The notes: a model not told the origin generated them from the letters alone. DNA of 64,000 nucleotides from Methylomonas sp. LL1 (GCF_015711015.1 NZ_CP064653.1:2170001-2234000); one strand, 5' to 3'. Shown: positions 45,516-55,508, counted from the first letter of the stretch. Program-made: numbers and translations.

Positions 45516-46755
45516 AACGCAGCACCTCCGCCGGATTGATGCGGGAAGCCTGCCAGGCCGGATACAAGGTAGCCAGCAAGGACAAGAAAAAAGCCATGGC
45601 GGCAATCCAGTAAACGTCGAGCCAGATCAATTTGGACGGCACTTCGCTGATGTAATAGACATCGGCGGCCATGAATTGCACGCCAAAGGCTTTTTCGATG
45701 GCCGGCACGATGGTTTCCACATTGAGAGCTAGCGCCACGCCGCCCAAGGTACCGAGTAGGGTGCCTATGCTGCCGATTACGCAGCCCAGCACGATGAAGA
45801 TACCCATCACCGACAGATTGGTCAGGCCCTGGGTTTTTAATATGGCGATATCACCGCGCTTGTCGGTCACCACCATCACCAAGGTCGAGACGATGTTGAA
45901 TGCGGCCACCGCCACAATCAGCAGCAAAATAATGAACATGGCCCGTTTTTCGGTTTGGACGGCGCGGAAGAAATTGCTGTGCGCCAGGGTCCAGTCGCTC
46001 ACCCGATAGTCGGAGCCTAATGCGTCGGCCATGCTCTGGGTAATCATCGGCGCGTTGAACAAGTCATCCAGCTTCAAGCGCAAGCCCGAGACCGCCGGTT
46101 CTATCCGGAACAATTTGCCGGCGTCATCCATGTGTATCATCGCCATGTTGCGGTCGTATTCGTACATACCGACCTTAAATACACCGACCACGGTAAAGCG
46201 TTTCAGGCGTGGCAAGATGCCGGCCGGGGTGGAATTGACCTGCGGCGTGATGATGGTGACTTTATCCCCCATGAACACACCCAAATGATTCGCCAGTTCC
46301 GCGCCCAAAATGATGCCGAACTCGCCGGACTTGAGGCTATCGAGACTGCCGTATGTCATTTTACCGGCCACTTCCGACACCTTGGGTTCGTAGTCCGGCA
46401 GGATGCCTTGCACCAAGGTGCCGCTGACCTGCCTATCGGCATTGACCATCACCTGGCCTTGAATGAACGGAGCCGCGCCTTCCACATGCGGCATGCCGAG
46501 GGTGCGTTCCGCCAGGCTTTGCCAATCATCCAGCTGGCCGGAGCGACCGCTGATGGTGGTATGGGCGGTCATGCCCAGTATGCGTTCGCGCAATTCGGCT
46601 TCGAAGCCGTTCATCACCGACAATACCGTAATCAAGGCCGTCACGCCCAGCGCAATGCCAAGGACCGATGTCAGGGTAATGAAGGAAATAAATTGAGTAC
46701 GGCGTTTGGCGCGCGTATAGCGCAGCCCTATATAAAGTATAAGAGGTTTAAACAT
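45508..46755 (-). CDS. Lipoprotein-releasing ABC permease LolC/LolE
   Basis: This 415-residue permease has an N-terminal helix ([26 protein letters not shown]), a large periplasmic domain and three C-terminal helices, matching LolC/LolE. A single permease gene beside lolD means the complex may be of the LolF/homodimer type, or that a second permease gene lies elsewhere. Start ATG 46755. Confidence 0.9.
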   Translation of the reverse strand: MFKPLILYIGLRYTRAKRRTQFISFITLTSVLGIALGVTALITVLSVMNGFEAELRERILGMTAHTTISGRSGQLDDWQSLAERTLGMPHVEGAAPFIQGQVMVNADRQVSGTLVQGILPDYEPKVSEVAGKMTYGSLDSLKSGEFGIILGAELANHLGVFMGDKVTIITPQVNSTPAGILPRLKRFTVVGVFKVGMYEYDRNMAMIHMDDAGKLFRIEPAVSGLRLKLDDLFNAPMITQSMADALGSDYRVSDWTLAHSNFFRAVQTEKRAMFIILLLIVAVAAFNIVSTLVMVVTDKRGDIAILKTQGLTNLSVMGIFIVLGCVIGSIGTLLGTLGGVALALNVETIVPAIEKAFGVQFMAADVYYISEVPSKLIWLDVYWIAAMAFFLSLLATLYPAWQASRINPAEVLRYE

Positions 46756-46766
46756 GCGGAATCAGA

Positions 46767-47183
46767 TTAAGAGCTCTTGCAATTAGCGCAATAGCCGTAA
46801 AGATAAAGACTGTGCTCGACCAGTGTGTAGCCCAGCCGGTCGGCGATTTCCAGTTGGCGTTTTTCAATCTCTTCGTCGGTAAATTCGTCGACCTTGCCAC
46901 ATTTCATGCACACCACATGATCGTGATGGCTTCCGCTATTCAGTTCGAAAATGGAGTTGCCGCCCTCGAAATGGTGGCGGTTAACCAAGCCGGCGGCTTC
47001 AAACTGGGTCAAAACCCGGTAAACCGTGGCCAAACCGATTTCCTCGCCTTCCGCCAGTAGAATTTTGTAGACTTTTTCAGCCGATAAATGCCGGTCATCC
47101 TGTTGTTTTTCAAGAATCTCCAGAATTTTGACTCTGGGCAAGGTGACTTTTAAGCCGGCGTTGCGTAATTCCTGTGTTTCCAT
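46767..47183 (-). CDS. fur: Ferric uptake regulator Fur
   Basis: Fur is an iron-responsive repressor. The 138-residue protein from ATG 47183 has the winged helix (LKVTLPRVKILEIL, GLATVYRVLTQFEAAG). Its dimerisation domain has the HHDH motif and two CxxC pairs (CMKCGK, CANCKSS). The longer frame from 47423 is antisense-like and unlikely. The divergent bamE neighbour is a conserved gammaproteobacterial arrangement. Confidence 0.96.
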   Translation of the reverse strand: METQELRNAGLKVTLPRVKILEILEKQQDDRHLSAEKVYKILLAEGEEIGLATVYRVLTQFEAAGLVNRHHFEGGNSIFELNSGSHHDHVVCMKCGKVDEFTDEEIEKRQLEIADRLGYTLVEHSLYLYGYCANCKSS

Positions 47184-47297
47184 AAGCTTATACTCGTCAA
47201 TCGAAGTAGCGGGCCATTGTAGCGTTTTTTGCCCCGAGCCGCTGCCGGAATTATGGGATAATGCCGATTCGTTTTTCATCAGGATTGACCTCAACTC

Positions 47298-47843
47298 ATG
47301 AAAAGAACCGTTTTTCTGCTGGCCGTTGCCGCCCCGCTGGCGCTGACCGCTTGCGAAACCATTCTGACCAACCTGCCGGGCGTCTATACCATCGACATCG
47401 AACAAGGCAACATGATCGATCAATCCATGGTCGACCAGTTACGCCCCAACATGACCAAGCGTCAGGTGCTGTACATCATGGGTTCACCGATGTTGACCGA
47501 CACGTTCCACGAACAACGTTGGGATTATTTGTATTCCGATCAACCGGGTGGCGGAGACCGGATGCAAAAACGCCTGTCGCTTTATTTTAACGGCGACAAT
47601 CTGGCCGGCGTCCAAGGTGATTTTCACCCCAGCGCCCTGCCGGTGATCAAGGAATCGGCGGAAACCACGGTAGACATACCCAAGCGCGATCTTGACACCA
47701 CCATGTGGGAAAAAATCACCAGCCTGTTTAGCGACGATACCCCGCCTACCCGTCCGGTCAAACCCGACACCCCAAGCGCCGAGCAACCTTCCGAAGCCGA
47801 TCCAAAACCGGCCGAACCGACGGCAAACACGGACACCCAATAG
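47298..47843 (+). CDS. bamE: Outer-membrane assembly lipoprotein BamE
   Basis: BamE is a lipoprotein of the BAM complex. The 181-residue protein has a signal with lipobox LTAC (Cys19) and the SmpA/OmlA core ([31 protein letters not shown]). It has an extended Pro/Glu/Asp-rich tail of about 50 residues beyond the usual family length. It is divergent from fur. Confidence 0.94.
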   Translation: MKRTVFLLAVAAPLALTACETILTNLPGVYTIDIEQGNMIDQSMVDQLRPNMTKRQVLYIMGSPMLTDTFHEQRWDYLYSDQPGGGDRMQKRLSLYFNGDNLAGVQGDFHPSALPVIKESAETTVDIPKRDLDTTMWEKITSLFSDDTPPTRPVKPDTPSAEQPSEADPKPAEPTANTDTQ

Positions 47844-47909
47844 CCGTATACCCTTTTCCGGATTTTGACTACACTGGGCGTTTGAGTTCCTTCGCCAGCC
47901 GCCCAGTCC

Positions 47910-49340
47910 ATGATCAATCTGATACAGCGCAATCCCTATTGTTTCCCGACCCTTGTTGCCGCGCTGATTGGCCTGCTATTCCCGCTATGCGCAATAGGAT
48001 TATTGGTTTGGCATCAAAATCTCAGCCTCGGCTGGCATGACATTTCAAGCCTGCATCGAAACAATTATGCCTTATTGATTATCTGGAGCGCTCCGCTGGT
48101 ACTCGGCGTGTTTGGTTTTCTGGTCGGAAAATTCAACGGGCTGTTAAATCAGAAAATGGATAGTCTGAAACACCAGACCACCCAACTAAACACCATACTG
48201 GATACCGCGCCCAGCGCCATCATCACTATCGATCAGCACGGCATCGTGACTAGTTTCAATAAGGCCGCCGAAAAGATTTTCGGTTACAGCCAAGTTGAAA
48301 TAATAGGTAAAAATGTCAGCTGCCTGATGCCGGACACTATCGCCCCCCAACACGACGGCTATATCCAACGCTACCTTCAAACCGGCCAAGCCACCATCAT
48401 CGGCAAACGCAGGGAGGTGGAAGCGCGACGCAAAAACGGCCAGTTTTTCCCCGCCCTGTTGCGAGTCAAGCCCATGCGGATAGACAACGAGACCTTTTTT
48501 TCCGGCGTCATAGACGACATCAGCGATACCAAGGCACTGCAAACCCAGCTGGTCCAGGCCCAAAAACTGGAAGCCATCGGTCAACTGGCGGCCGGCGTTG
48601 CCCATGAAATCAATACACCGATTCAATACATCGGCGATAATTTGTCCGCATTGAAGCAAAACTTTAGCGACCTCCTAGCCTATCATCAGGCCTTGAATGC
48701 ATTGGCCGACGATACGTTAAAACCCCGGCTTGCGGAGTTGGACCAGCAATACGATATAGACTACATTCTGGAAGACAGCCCCAATGCGATTCGGCAATCG
48801 CTGGAAGGCATCGACAGGGTGGCGGAAATCGTCAAGGCCATGAAGACCTTTTCGCATATCGACCAAGGTCAAAACAAACAGATCATCAACCTGCATGAAG
48901 CACTGAAGGGAGCGCTGACCATCAGCCGCAACAGCTATAAATATCTGGCTAACGTGGAGACCGACTTCGCCGATGACGTGGGCGGCATTGAATGTTACGC
49001 CAGCCAACTCAACCAGGTTTTTTTGAACTTGATCATCAATGCCGCGCACGCCATCGAGGAAAAGCAAGCCGGAACCGGCCTGATACGGATCGTAACCCGT
49101 AATCTCGGCGACAGTGTCGAAATCCTGATCCAGGACAATGGCGCCGGCATCCCGGAACCGATCCGGGAAAAAGTGTTCAACTTGTTTTTCACCACCAAAC
49201 CGGTAGGCAAAGGCACCGGCCAGGGACTCAGCCTGGCCCACAGCATCATCGTCGAAACCCATCGGGGCAAATTGTTTTTTGAATCGGAAGCCGGCCACGG
49301 CACCACCTTCCACATCCAGTTGCCGATCAAGCTTGCCTAA
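47910..49340 (+). CDS. PAS-domain sensor histidine kinase
   Basis: This 476-residue membrane kinase has two N-terminal transmembrane helices (about 12-33 and 50-70) and a PAS domain (about 90-200; DTAPSAIITIDQHGIVTSFN, AEKIFGYSQVEIIGKN). Its HisKA is unusual (AAGVAHEINTPIQYIGDNL), with the phospho-acceptor His in VAHEINTP. A complete HATPase domain follows (NLIINAAHAIEE, QDNGAGIPEP, GKGTGQGLSLAHSI). It is the first gene of the 47910-53413 operon and is likely to phosphorylate one or more of the three following REC proteins. Confidence 0.92.
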   Translation: MINLIQRNPYCFPTLVAALIGLLFPLCAIGLLVWHQNLSLGWHDISSLHRNNYALLIIWSAPLVLGVFGFLVGKFNGLLNQKMDSLKHQTTQLNTILDTAPSAIITIDQHGIVTSFNKAAEKIFGYSQVEIIGKNVSCLMPDTIAPQHDGYIQRYLQTGQATIIGKRREVEARRKNGQFFPALLRVKPMRIDNETFFSGVIDDISDTKALQTQLVQAQKLEAIGQLAAGVAHEINTPIQYIGDNLSALKQNFSDLLAYHQALNALADDTLKPRLAELDQQYDIDYILEDSPNAIRQSLEGIDRVAEIVKAMKTFSHIDQGQNKQIINLHEALKGALTISRNSYKYLANVETDFADDVGGIECYASQLNQVFLNLIINAAHAIEEKQAGTGLIRIVTRNLGDSVEILIQDNGAGIPEPIREKVFNLFFTTKPVGKGTGQGLSLAHSIIVETHRGKLFFESEAGHGTTFHIQLPIKLA

Positions 49341-49354
49341 CGCGAGTAAAAACC

Positions 49355-50578
49355 ATGAACAAGAAAAACATTCTGTTTGTCGACGACAACGAACAAGTCA
49401 TTAACGGCATCCAACGCCAATTGCGCCCGTATCGCGAACAATGGACCCTGTTTTTTGCCCATGGCGGCGCCGAGGCCCTGCAACTGATGGCTCAACAACC
49501 GATCGATTTGATCGTCAGTGATATGCTGATGCCGGAGATGCGCGGCGATGAACTGTTAAAAAAAGTCAGCGAGCTCTACCCAGGCACCGTCCGTATGATA
49601 CTCAGCGGCTATGCCGACGAAGAAACCCTGAAAAGCGGCCTGGAAGTCGCTCACCAACATATAAGCAAACCCTGCGGCGCGGAAACGTTGCGCGAAGTCA
49701 TCTCCCAGATATTCAAAATTCAGGCCTGCGTCAGCAACCCGCGCATCATAGACGGTATCGGCGACCCTAACAAATTACCTAGTTTGCCGAAAATCTATCG
49801 AGAACTGAACGCTGCGATGGCTGACGAAAACACGACTTGCGGCGACTTGGCCAACATATTCGCCCGCGACATGGTGCTGTCGGCTAAATTGCTGCAACTG
49901 GTCAATTCACCGTATTTCGGGTTGAAACGGGTGGTTTCCAACTTGACCGAAGCCATCAATTTAATCGGTATCAAAAAACTAAATAATCTGGTGCTGTCGG
50001 TGCATGTCAAAGCGGCGTTTCCGGTCAATTCGCCGGAAACGGAACGCTATATGCAATATATCTGGCAGGATGCCGGCCGCACCGCCGAACTCGCCCGCCT
50101 TATCGCATTGTCCGAAAATCAGCTGGAAGACCGTCCCGATCAAGCCTATCTGGGCGGTCTACTGCACAACATGGGGCTGTTGATTTTTCTATCGCGCGGC
50201 GGCGATCAGCTTAAAACCCTTATGGAACAAGTAAAGAACACCGACACCGCGCTTGAACAACTGGAAATGGCCATCTTCGGCTTTACCCGCTCGGAAGCCG
50301 CCGCTTATTTGCTGAGCCTGTGGAAAATTCCACCGCGCATCATCGAAGCCATACTGCTACAAAACACTCCGAACGATACCGCTTACGACGGCGTCAACGC
50401 ACTGACAGCGGTACATGTCGCCGCCTGCTTACTGAAACCTCCGGTGACCGAGGGCTACGACCGCCTGTTCGATATGAAGCTGGATACCGACTATCTGCAA
50501 CGCATCGGCAAAATCGAGCGCCTACCGGACTGGGAGACCTTAGCCGACAAGATCATCAACCAATTCGCCACCCCATAA
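49355..50578 (+). CDS. Response regulator with REC and HDOD domains
   Basis: This 407-residue protein has a REC domain (about 5-125) with D10/D11, phospho-acceptor D56 and the SKP lysine. An HDOD domain follows (about 145-345; LPSLPKIYRELNAAM, SAKLLQLVNSPYFGL). The HD pair is changed to HN in LGGLLHNMGLL, so hydrolysis is unlikely. It follows the kinase by 14 bp. The output is presumably protein binding in a cyclic-di-GMP or two-component network. Confidence 0.9.
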   Translation: MNKKNILFVDDNEQVINGIQRQLRPYREQWTLFFAHGGAEALQLMAQQPIDLIVSDMLMPEMRGDELLKKVSELYPGTVRMILSGYADEETLKSGLEVAHQHISKPCGAETLREVISQIFKIQACVSNPRIIDGIGDPNKLPSLPKIYRELNAAMADENTTCGDLANIFARDMVLSAKLLQLVNSPYFGLKRVVSNLTEAINLIGIKKLNNLVLSVHVKAAFPVNSPETERYMQYIWQDAGRTAELARLIALSENQLEDRPDQAYLGGLLHNMGLLIFLSRGGDQLKTLMEQVKNTDTALEQLEMAIFGFTRSEAAAYLLSLWKIPPRIIEAILLQNTPNDTAYDGVNALTAVHVAACLLKPPVTEGYDRLFDMKLDTDYLQRIGKIERLPDWETLADKIINQFATP

Positions 50579-50588
50579 GGCTATCCGC

Positions 50589-51809
50589 ATGACTGCCACG
50601 GACAAGATTCTCTGCGTGGATGATGAAGCCAATATCCTGCACATGTTTCAGCGCACGCTGGGCCGCAAACATCAGCTGTTGACCGCCGGTTCCGCGCTGG
50701 CCGGGCTGGATTTGCTACGCGAACATAGCGATATTGCCATCATCATCTCCGATTACAACATGCCGGATATCGACGGCGTTGAGTTCCTGAAACAGGCGCA
50801 TGCGCTATCGCCCGACAGCGTCCAGATCATGCTGACCGGCAATATCGACCTCGGCGTTTCGATCAGAGCCATCAATGAAACCCATATTTTCCGCTACCTG
50901 CCCAAACCCTGCCCAAGCGATGTGTTGCATAAAGTAGTGCTCGATGCGCTCGACCAACATCATCTATTACTCGACAAGCGGCGCCTGAGCCTGGAACTGG
51001 CACAAAAAAACCAGGAATTGGCCGACCAAAACGCCAGATTATCGAAAAAGAAATACCTGCTGGAATATGAGCTGGAAATGGCCAAGGCGGTGTACTGCAA
51101 CGTGGCCTCCTGTGAAAACAGTAGAATGACCGGGCTGGATTACCGGGTTCATGCCAAGGACGCCGTCGGCGGCGATTTTTTATTGACTCATATCAGCCCG
51201 GACAGGCGAGCGTTTTATCTGATCATGGGTGATTTAACCGGCCACGGATTGGAATCGGCGCTGGCGGTATTGCTGGTGGCCGAGAGTTTCGACCTGCTGT
51301 GCGGGGAACAACCCTCCATCGAGCATCTGGCGCAAGCCATCAATGACAAAATGTGCGGAAAATTACCAACCGGCTTGTTCTGCGCCGCCTTCCTGATCAA
51401 ACTGGATTTAATCCAACAGTGCCTGCATATCTGGCAAGGCGGCATGCCGGATGGCTATTTTTTGGACGCCCAAGGCGGTATCGTCAAAACCCTGCATTCC
51501 AACAACCTGGCGCTGGGCGTACTGGCCGGACAGGATTATTCCGGCACCGCCAGCCGTCACGCCATTACCGACGCCCAATCCCTGTTTTTTTACAGCGATG
51601 GCGTTATCGAACAACTCGGCGTCGATCAAACACTGTTTGGCGATGACCGTCTAAAACAGGCGCTACTCGACACACCGACCGATTGCCGGCGGATTGATTT
51701 TGTGATGACGGCCCTCGATCGTCACCGGCAACAAAATGCGCAAACGGATGACATTTCCCTACTTGAACTCAAACTGCCCGACATTTGCAAAACCTTGGAG
51801 CGCGCATGA
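50589..51809 (+). CDS. Response regulator with REC and PP2C-type phosphatase (SpoIIE-like) domains
   Basis: This 406-residue protein has a REC domain (phospho-acceptor D55), a coiled-coil linker (about 130-175; LELAQKNQELADQNARL) and a PP2C/SpoIIE phosphatase domain (about 180-395). The metal-binding acids are seen in AVGGDFL, IMGDLTGHG, FYSDGVIEQ and TDDISLLEL. Such proteins usually dephosphorylate anti-sigma-factor antagonists or chemotaxis-like partners. No STAS/anti-sigma pair is visible nearby. Confidence 0.91.
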   Translation: MTATDKILCVDDEANILHMFQRTLGRKHQLLTAGSALAGLDLLREHSDIAIIISDYNMPDIDGVEFLKQAHALSPDSVQIMLTGNIDLGVSIRAINETHIFRYLPKPCPSDVLHKVVLDALDQHHLLLDKRRLSLELAQKNQELADQNARLSKKKYLLEYELEMAKAVYCNVASCENSRMTGLDYRVHAKDAVGGDFLLTHISPDRRAFYLIMGDLTGHGLESALAVLLVAESFDLLCGEQPSIEHLAQAINDKMCGKLPTGLFCAAFLIKLDLIQQCLHIWQGGMPDGYFLDAQGGIVKTLHSNNLALGVLAGQDYSGTASRHAITDAQSLFFYSDGVIEQLGVDQTLFGDDRLKQALLDTPTDCRRIDFVMTALDRHRQQNAQTDDISLLELKLPDICKTLERA

Positions 51810-53413
51810 CCAAATCGTCTAGCGGTATCAGCCAAAAAATCCTGTTCGTTGACGATGAAACCTTGTTGTTGGAAGGAATCAAGCGCCAACTGCGACGCCA
51901 ATTCGAGGTCTCGGTTGCCGACGGCGGCGAGACGGCGCTGGCGTTATTAGCCGAGCAAGGGCCTTTTGCGGTGGTAGTCTCCGACTTCAACATGCCGGGC
52001 ATGGACGGCATTGCTTTTCTGAATACGGTCCACCAGCAGCATCCGCATACCGTATTGATGATGTTGACCGGACGGGCCGAACTGGACCTGGCCGTCAACG
52101 CCCTGCACAAGGCTCACATCGCCCGATTTTTGAACAAACCCTGCCCCCAGGAAATATTACGGGAAACCCTGCTCGATGGTTTGGAACAATATCGGCTGCG
52201 AATGTCCGAGCAATTGCTGCAAGCGCAATTGCAGCAAGCCAATCAAGAGCTCAACCTACTGAACAACCAATTGGAACTGCTGGTAGCACAAAAAACCAAG
52301 GCACTGGCCTTGCAATATCGGCATGTGGCCGGCATGGCGCAAATGACCAACTCGCAAGCGGTCATCGCTGGCTTGATCGATGCGGTCCGGGAACTGACCG
52401 ATGTGCCGGACGTTGCTTTATGGCTCAGTCCGCAACAGGACGGGCAATTTAGCCGCCACTATCCGCCGGAGCAAGACCAACCTGGCTTCGACGCCAAACA
52501 CTGCCCGGACGGCATAATCGCCACTATCATCACCGGCAAACAAATCTGGCTGCACGATCCGGCGGCCGAAACCGCGCTCGGCGCTTTCGATGCCTCGCTG
52601 TTCCCAGGCCAACCGATGCTATCGCTACCTTTACGGAGCAAACACAGCTTGATCGGGCTACTCAATCTTGCCGGTGATGCGGTCAAACTTGAATCCCATA
52701 TTTTGGATGCATTAAACGCCATCGTCGACGTCACCGCCACCGCCCTGCAAAGCCATTGGCACCGGGAAGCCTTCGAAGAAGCGCAGGACGCCATTATCAG
52801 CGCGCTGGCAAAATTATCCGAATACCGCGATCCCGAGACCGGCGCGCATTTGCTCAGATTGAAAAAATACTGCGGCTTGATCTGTCGGGCATTGGCCGAA
52901 ACCGAACGTTATCGAGGGTTGATCACACCGGAATTCAGCGCAGACTTGGTACGCTCCTCGCCGTTACACGACATCGGCAAGGTCGGTATTCCCGATGCCA
53001 TTTTGAAAAAACCGGGCCGATTGAACGCCGACGAATTCGAAATCATGAAAAACCACGCCCGGATCGGCGGCGACACTCTGCGCACGGTTTACGACCAATA
53101 TCCCTCGCAAAGTTTCATCAAATGCGGCATGCAGGTAGCCTACGGCCATCACGAAAAATGGGACGGCAGCGGCTACCCGTTAGGATTGCAGGGCGAGGCA
53201 ATTCCGCTGGCAGCCCGGATTCTGGCGTTGGTGGATGTTTACGACGCCCTCACCTGCCGCCGCATCTACAAACCGCCCTTCCCACGCGAACAGGCCAAAG
53301 CCATGATTGTCGAAGGCAGCGGCGTGCATTTCGACCCCGCCATCGTCGCCGGCTTTTTAAGTATCGAAGCCGAATTTCACCAGATCGCCGAACAGTTTGC
53401 CGATTTGGTGTAA
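51806..53413 (+). CDS. Response regulator with REC, GAF-like and HD-GYP domains
   Basis: This 535-residue protein has a REC domain (phospho-acceptor D60, NKPCP), a long coiled coil (about 130-185), a GAF-like segment (about 185-320) and a C-terminal HD-GYP domain (about 330-535). The active motifs are present: ETGAHLLRLKKY, HDIGKVGIPDAILKKPG and HHEKWDGSGYPLGL. It is therefore probably an active cyclic-di-GMP phosphodiesterase switched by phosphorylation. Start ATG 51806 overlaps the upstream stop (ATGA) after GGAG. Confidence 0.92.
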   Translation: MTKSSSGISQKILFVDDETLLLEGIKRQLRRQFEVSVADGGETALALLAEQGPFAVVVSDFNMPGMDGIAFLNTVHQQHPHTVLMMLTGRAELDLAVNALHKAHIARFLNKPCPQEILRETLLDGLEQYRLRMSEQLLQAQLQQANQELNLLNNQLELLVAQKTKALALQYRHVAGMAQMTNSQAVIAGLIDAVRELTDVPDVALWLSPQQDGQFSRHYPPEQDQPGFDAKHCPDGIIATIITGKQIWLHDPAAETALGAFDASLFPGQPMLSLPLRSKHSLIGLLNLAGDAVKLESHILDALNAIVDVTATALQSHWHREAFEEAQDAIISALAKLSEYRDPETGAHLLRLKKYCGLICRALAETERYRGLITPEFSADLVRSSPLHDIGKVGIPDAILKKPGRLNADEFEIMKNHARIGGDTLRTVYDQYPSQSFIKCGMQVAYGHHEKWDGSGYPLGLQGEAIPLAARILALVDVYDALTCRRIYKPPFPREQAKAMIVEGSGVHFDPAIVAGFLSIEAEFHQIAEQFADLV

Positions 53414-53867
53414 GGGCGAGTAACACTCGGCTGATCAAAAGGCCAGAAGAGCAAGGGCCATAATTGCGGGCATTTGCCGGCTATGAATTACACCTTATCG
53501 CGTTGTTTTTGATTTGTAAGTTCTCATGAGCTTTATGGGCCCCGCGCTTTTGCGCAGTCCCGATTCAGCGTAGGAGTTGGCGCCGCCGAATCATTCCGGC
53601 TGATCAGGAAAGCCCCGAATAATGCCGTCGTCCAGCGCAATAGCAAACTCCTCGAAGATCATATTCATAAGCGAGAGATTGTTTTCGATGGCCCACATCG
53701 GTAGCGGACCGGTGCATAATGGCGTAAGACACCAATATCCGTGAAAATGACCACTGTAGTCTTTGTTACCATTGACAACGCAGACTAGGAACACAAAGTA
53801 GCCAACCCCGGCGTAACGCCACACCGTCGTTTTTTATCAAGGGCCGTATTCAAGTGAGGATATACAA
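53414..53867. other. Intergenic region between the signalling operon and the DUF2934 gene
   Basis: These 454 bases contain one possible small gene on the minus strand (53591-53824). Otherwise there are only short repeats, such as CGAGT-AAC-ACTCG at 53417-53429 just after the HD-GYP gene. No terminator with a T-run is seen. Confidence 0.5.
53591..53824 (-). CDS. Possible small hypothetical protein
   Basis: This 77-codon frame has a plausible mix of residues, with an aromatic/cysteine-rich first half (HFHGYWCLTPLC) and an acidic second half (MIFEEFAIALDDGIIRGFP). The second half looks like real protein rather than an antisense shadow, since no gene overlaps it. No family is recognised and the start is uncertain. 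Confidence 0.35.
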   Translation of the reverse strand: MWRYAGVGYFVFLVCVVNGNKDYSGHFHGYWCLTPLCTGPLPMWAIENNLSLMNMIFEEFAIALDDGIIRGFPDQPE

Positions 53868-54125
53868 ATGGCTGAATTTAATTTTGAATTTGATTTCGAT
53901 GAAGAGATATTCACTCCCGTATCCTTTCACGACAAGATCGAAAAACAAAAGCTGAAAGAATTTGAACAAGAAATGCAGACGAAAAACGTTTCCGAACGCC
54001 ACTGTTGGATTTCCGAATGCGCCTACTATAAAGCCGAGCACCGGGGATTTGAGTCCGGCTTGGAACTCGATGACTGGCTTGCGGCGGAAGCGGAGTTTAT
54101 GAAGCGGAATAATAAGCAGAGCTAA
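53868..54125 (+). CDS. DUF2934-domain small protein
   Basis: This 85-residue cytosolic protein has a C-terminal half (ISECAYYKAEHRGFESG, then ELDDWLAAEAEFM) that is the DUF2934 pattern, a short helical domain of unknown role. The N-terminal half is rich in Asp/Glu/Phe. It lies beside an IS110 element. Confidence 0.75.
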   Translation: MAEFNFEFDFDEEIFTPVSFHDKIEKQKLKEFEQEMQTKNVSERHCWISECAYYKAEHRGFESGLELDDWLAAEAEFMKRNNKQS

Positions 54126-54224
54126 AGGGTGTAATCGGCGTTTGGATTGCATCAAAAATAAGTTCCAGATATTCGAATGTCTCGTAGATACTCTGTTCCA
54201 AGTCAACAAAATTCCATCACTTTT

Positions 54225-55262
54225 TCACTCAGCGATGATGGGTGTCGGAATGACATAAAACCGTGTGTTATCGAACGGCTGGTCGTGCTTTAGCATGCCA
54301 TGGATCGCATGCAGTAATTTACGCATCACTGCGCAGACGGCCTGTAAAGGTTTCTTGCCGTTGTCGACCAAGTGCTGGAAATAAGCGCTGACATGGGGAT
54401 CATGCTGTTTGGCGCTCAAGGCCGGCATATACAATGCCGAGCGAATATGCCGGTTACCCGCCTTGGACAGCCGCATTTTCTTATGTACGCTTTTGCCGGA
54501 TTCAAAGGCTTTGGGATCGAGCCCGGCAAACTTGACCCATTCGCGATGCGACAGGTTGGGTGGCAATAACAGCAGTTCGCCCATCAAAGCAATGGCGCTG
54601 GTTTGGGCAATGCCTTTGATGCCGGTCAGCAACTCAAAAACACGCTTGAGTTCCGGGTGCTGGTTGATCAAGGTCATCGCTTCGGCGGCCAAGGTATCGA
54701 TGCGTTTTTCCAATTGACTGATCGCCAGCTTGGCATCGCGCAGCAACGCCTTTGGAGTTTCCTGAGTCGCACTCAGTGCATGCAGATGGTTTTTCGCGGC
54801 AGCTTTCTGACCGGTCAGCGCATCAATGCGGCGGGCAAACCCGCGCAAAGCCAGGGTCTGATTCGATGGCCGGGTCCAGGCGACAAAGTCCATGCGCTCG
54901 ACGTATTCGGCCAGGGTATTGGCATCAACGGCATCGGTTTTGCTGTTTCTCATCAACACCTTGGCGAAGTTATGCGAGGCCTTGGGATTGACGACCATCA
55001 CGGGAATACCGGCGTCATGCAACGCAATTGCCAGGTCGAAATGGTAAATGCCGGTGGCTTCCAGGCAGACTTTGATGCCCGGCAGCTTGATCAGCTTGTT
55101 GACCAAGCGGGCACGGTCAGAGCGGGTATTGGCATATTTTTGTGGATCGAACGACTTGCCGTTCTTGCGGATCACCAGCACCAATTCATCGGCTCCGACA
55201 TCCACGCCGGCAAACAGGCGGTGGATAGATTCAGCGATGGCATTGATTGGGAGGTTCGTCAT
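54225..55262 (-). CDS. IS110-family transposase (DEDD)
   Basis: This 345-residue recombinase has a RuvC-like N-terminal domain with the DEDD acids: D in FAGVDVGADE, E in CLEATGIYH, and D/D in SKTDAVDANTLAEY. The C-terminal transposase_20 domain (LLTGIKGIAQTSAIALM, EWVKFAGLDPKAFESG) contains the conserved Ser region. It appears complete. In this family target and donor choice is guided by a structured bridge RNA from the non-coding end. Confidence 0.95.
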   Translation of the reverse strand: MTNLPINAIAESIHRLFAGVDVGADELVLVIRKNGKSFDPQKYANTRSDRARLVNKLIKLPGIKVCLEATGIYHFDLAIALHDAGIPVMVVNPKASHNFAKVLMRNSKTDAVDANTLAEYVERMDFVAWTRPSNQTLALRGFARRIDALTGQKAAAKNHLHALSATQETPKALLRDAKLAISQLEKRIDTLAAEAMTLINQHPELKRVFELLTGIKGIAQTSAIALMGELLLLPPNLSHREWVKFAGLDPKAFESGKSVHKKMRLSKAGNRHIRSALYMPALSAKQHDPHVSAYFQHLVDNGKKPLQAVCAVMRKLLHAIHGMLKHDQPFDNTRFYVIPTPIIAE

Positions 55263-55500
55263 AATCGTTTTTTAATTCAGTTAAAGGTTAAGTACACTAT
55301 TCACCGGTTCCCGACCCTGCGCATGCACCTACCTTCCTTGTGTATGCAGGCTCTAAGCCTCGGATACTCCACGGTATGGGTGAATAGGGCGGGGGCCAAT
55401 CTACAGCACAGGCTCTGGTATTTACCAGTCCTCAGGGGCGAACGGCCTCCCAATGAACGATGACAGCTTAATCGGTTCTTCTAGGCTATCGGTTGTTAAA
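55263..55500 (-). ncRNA. Candidate bridge RNA region of the IS110 element
   Basis: This non-coding stretch upstream of the transposase contains inverted segments. A perfect 9-bp stem CTATTCACC (55297-55305)/GGTGAATAG (55379-55387) encloses about 73 nt, with a GCATGCA-type local pairing inside. The location and structure fit the bridge RNA position known for IS110 elements. The exact RNA ends and guide loops cannot be set by eye. Confidence 0.45.
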
Positions 55501-55508
55501 ATTCATCA

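Larger units (their letters stand above)
54208..55508 (-). mobile_element. IS110-family insertion element (ends approximate)
   Basis: The element consists of one DEDD transposase gene and a non-coding left end (55263 to about 55500). Elements of this family lack clear terminal repeats. A near-identical short direct repeat, AAAATTC(C)ATCA, lies at 54208-54219 and 55498-55508, and I use it as provisional ends. The total of about 1.3 kb fits the family. Confidence 0.65.

Noticed and set aside
45516..45605. 30-residue N-terminal extension of LolD
   Set aside because: It lies in the 3' end of the permease gene; the coupled ATG 45515 gives the family length.
54603..55463. 286-codon frame antisense to the IS110 transposase
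   Set aside because: It is a shadow of the transposase and its non-coding end.
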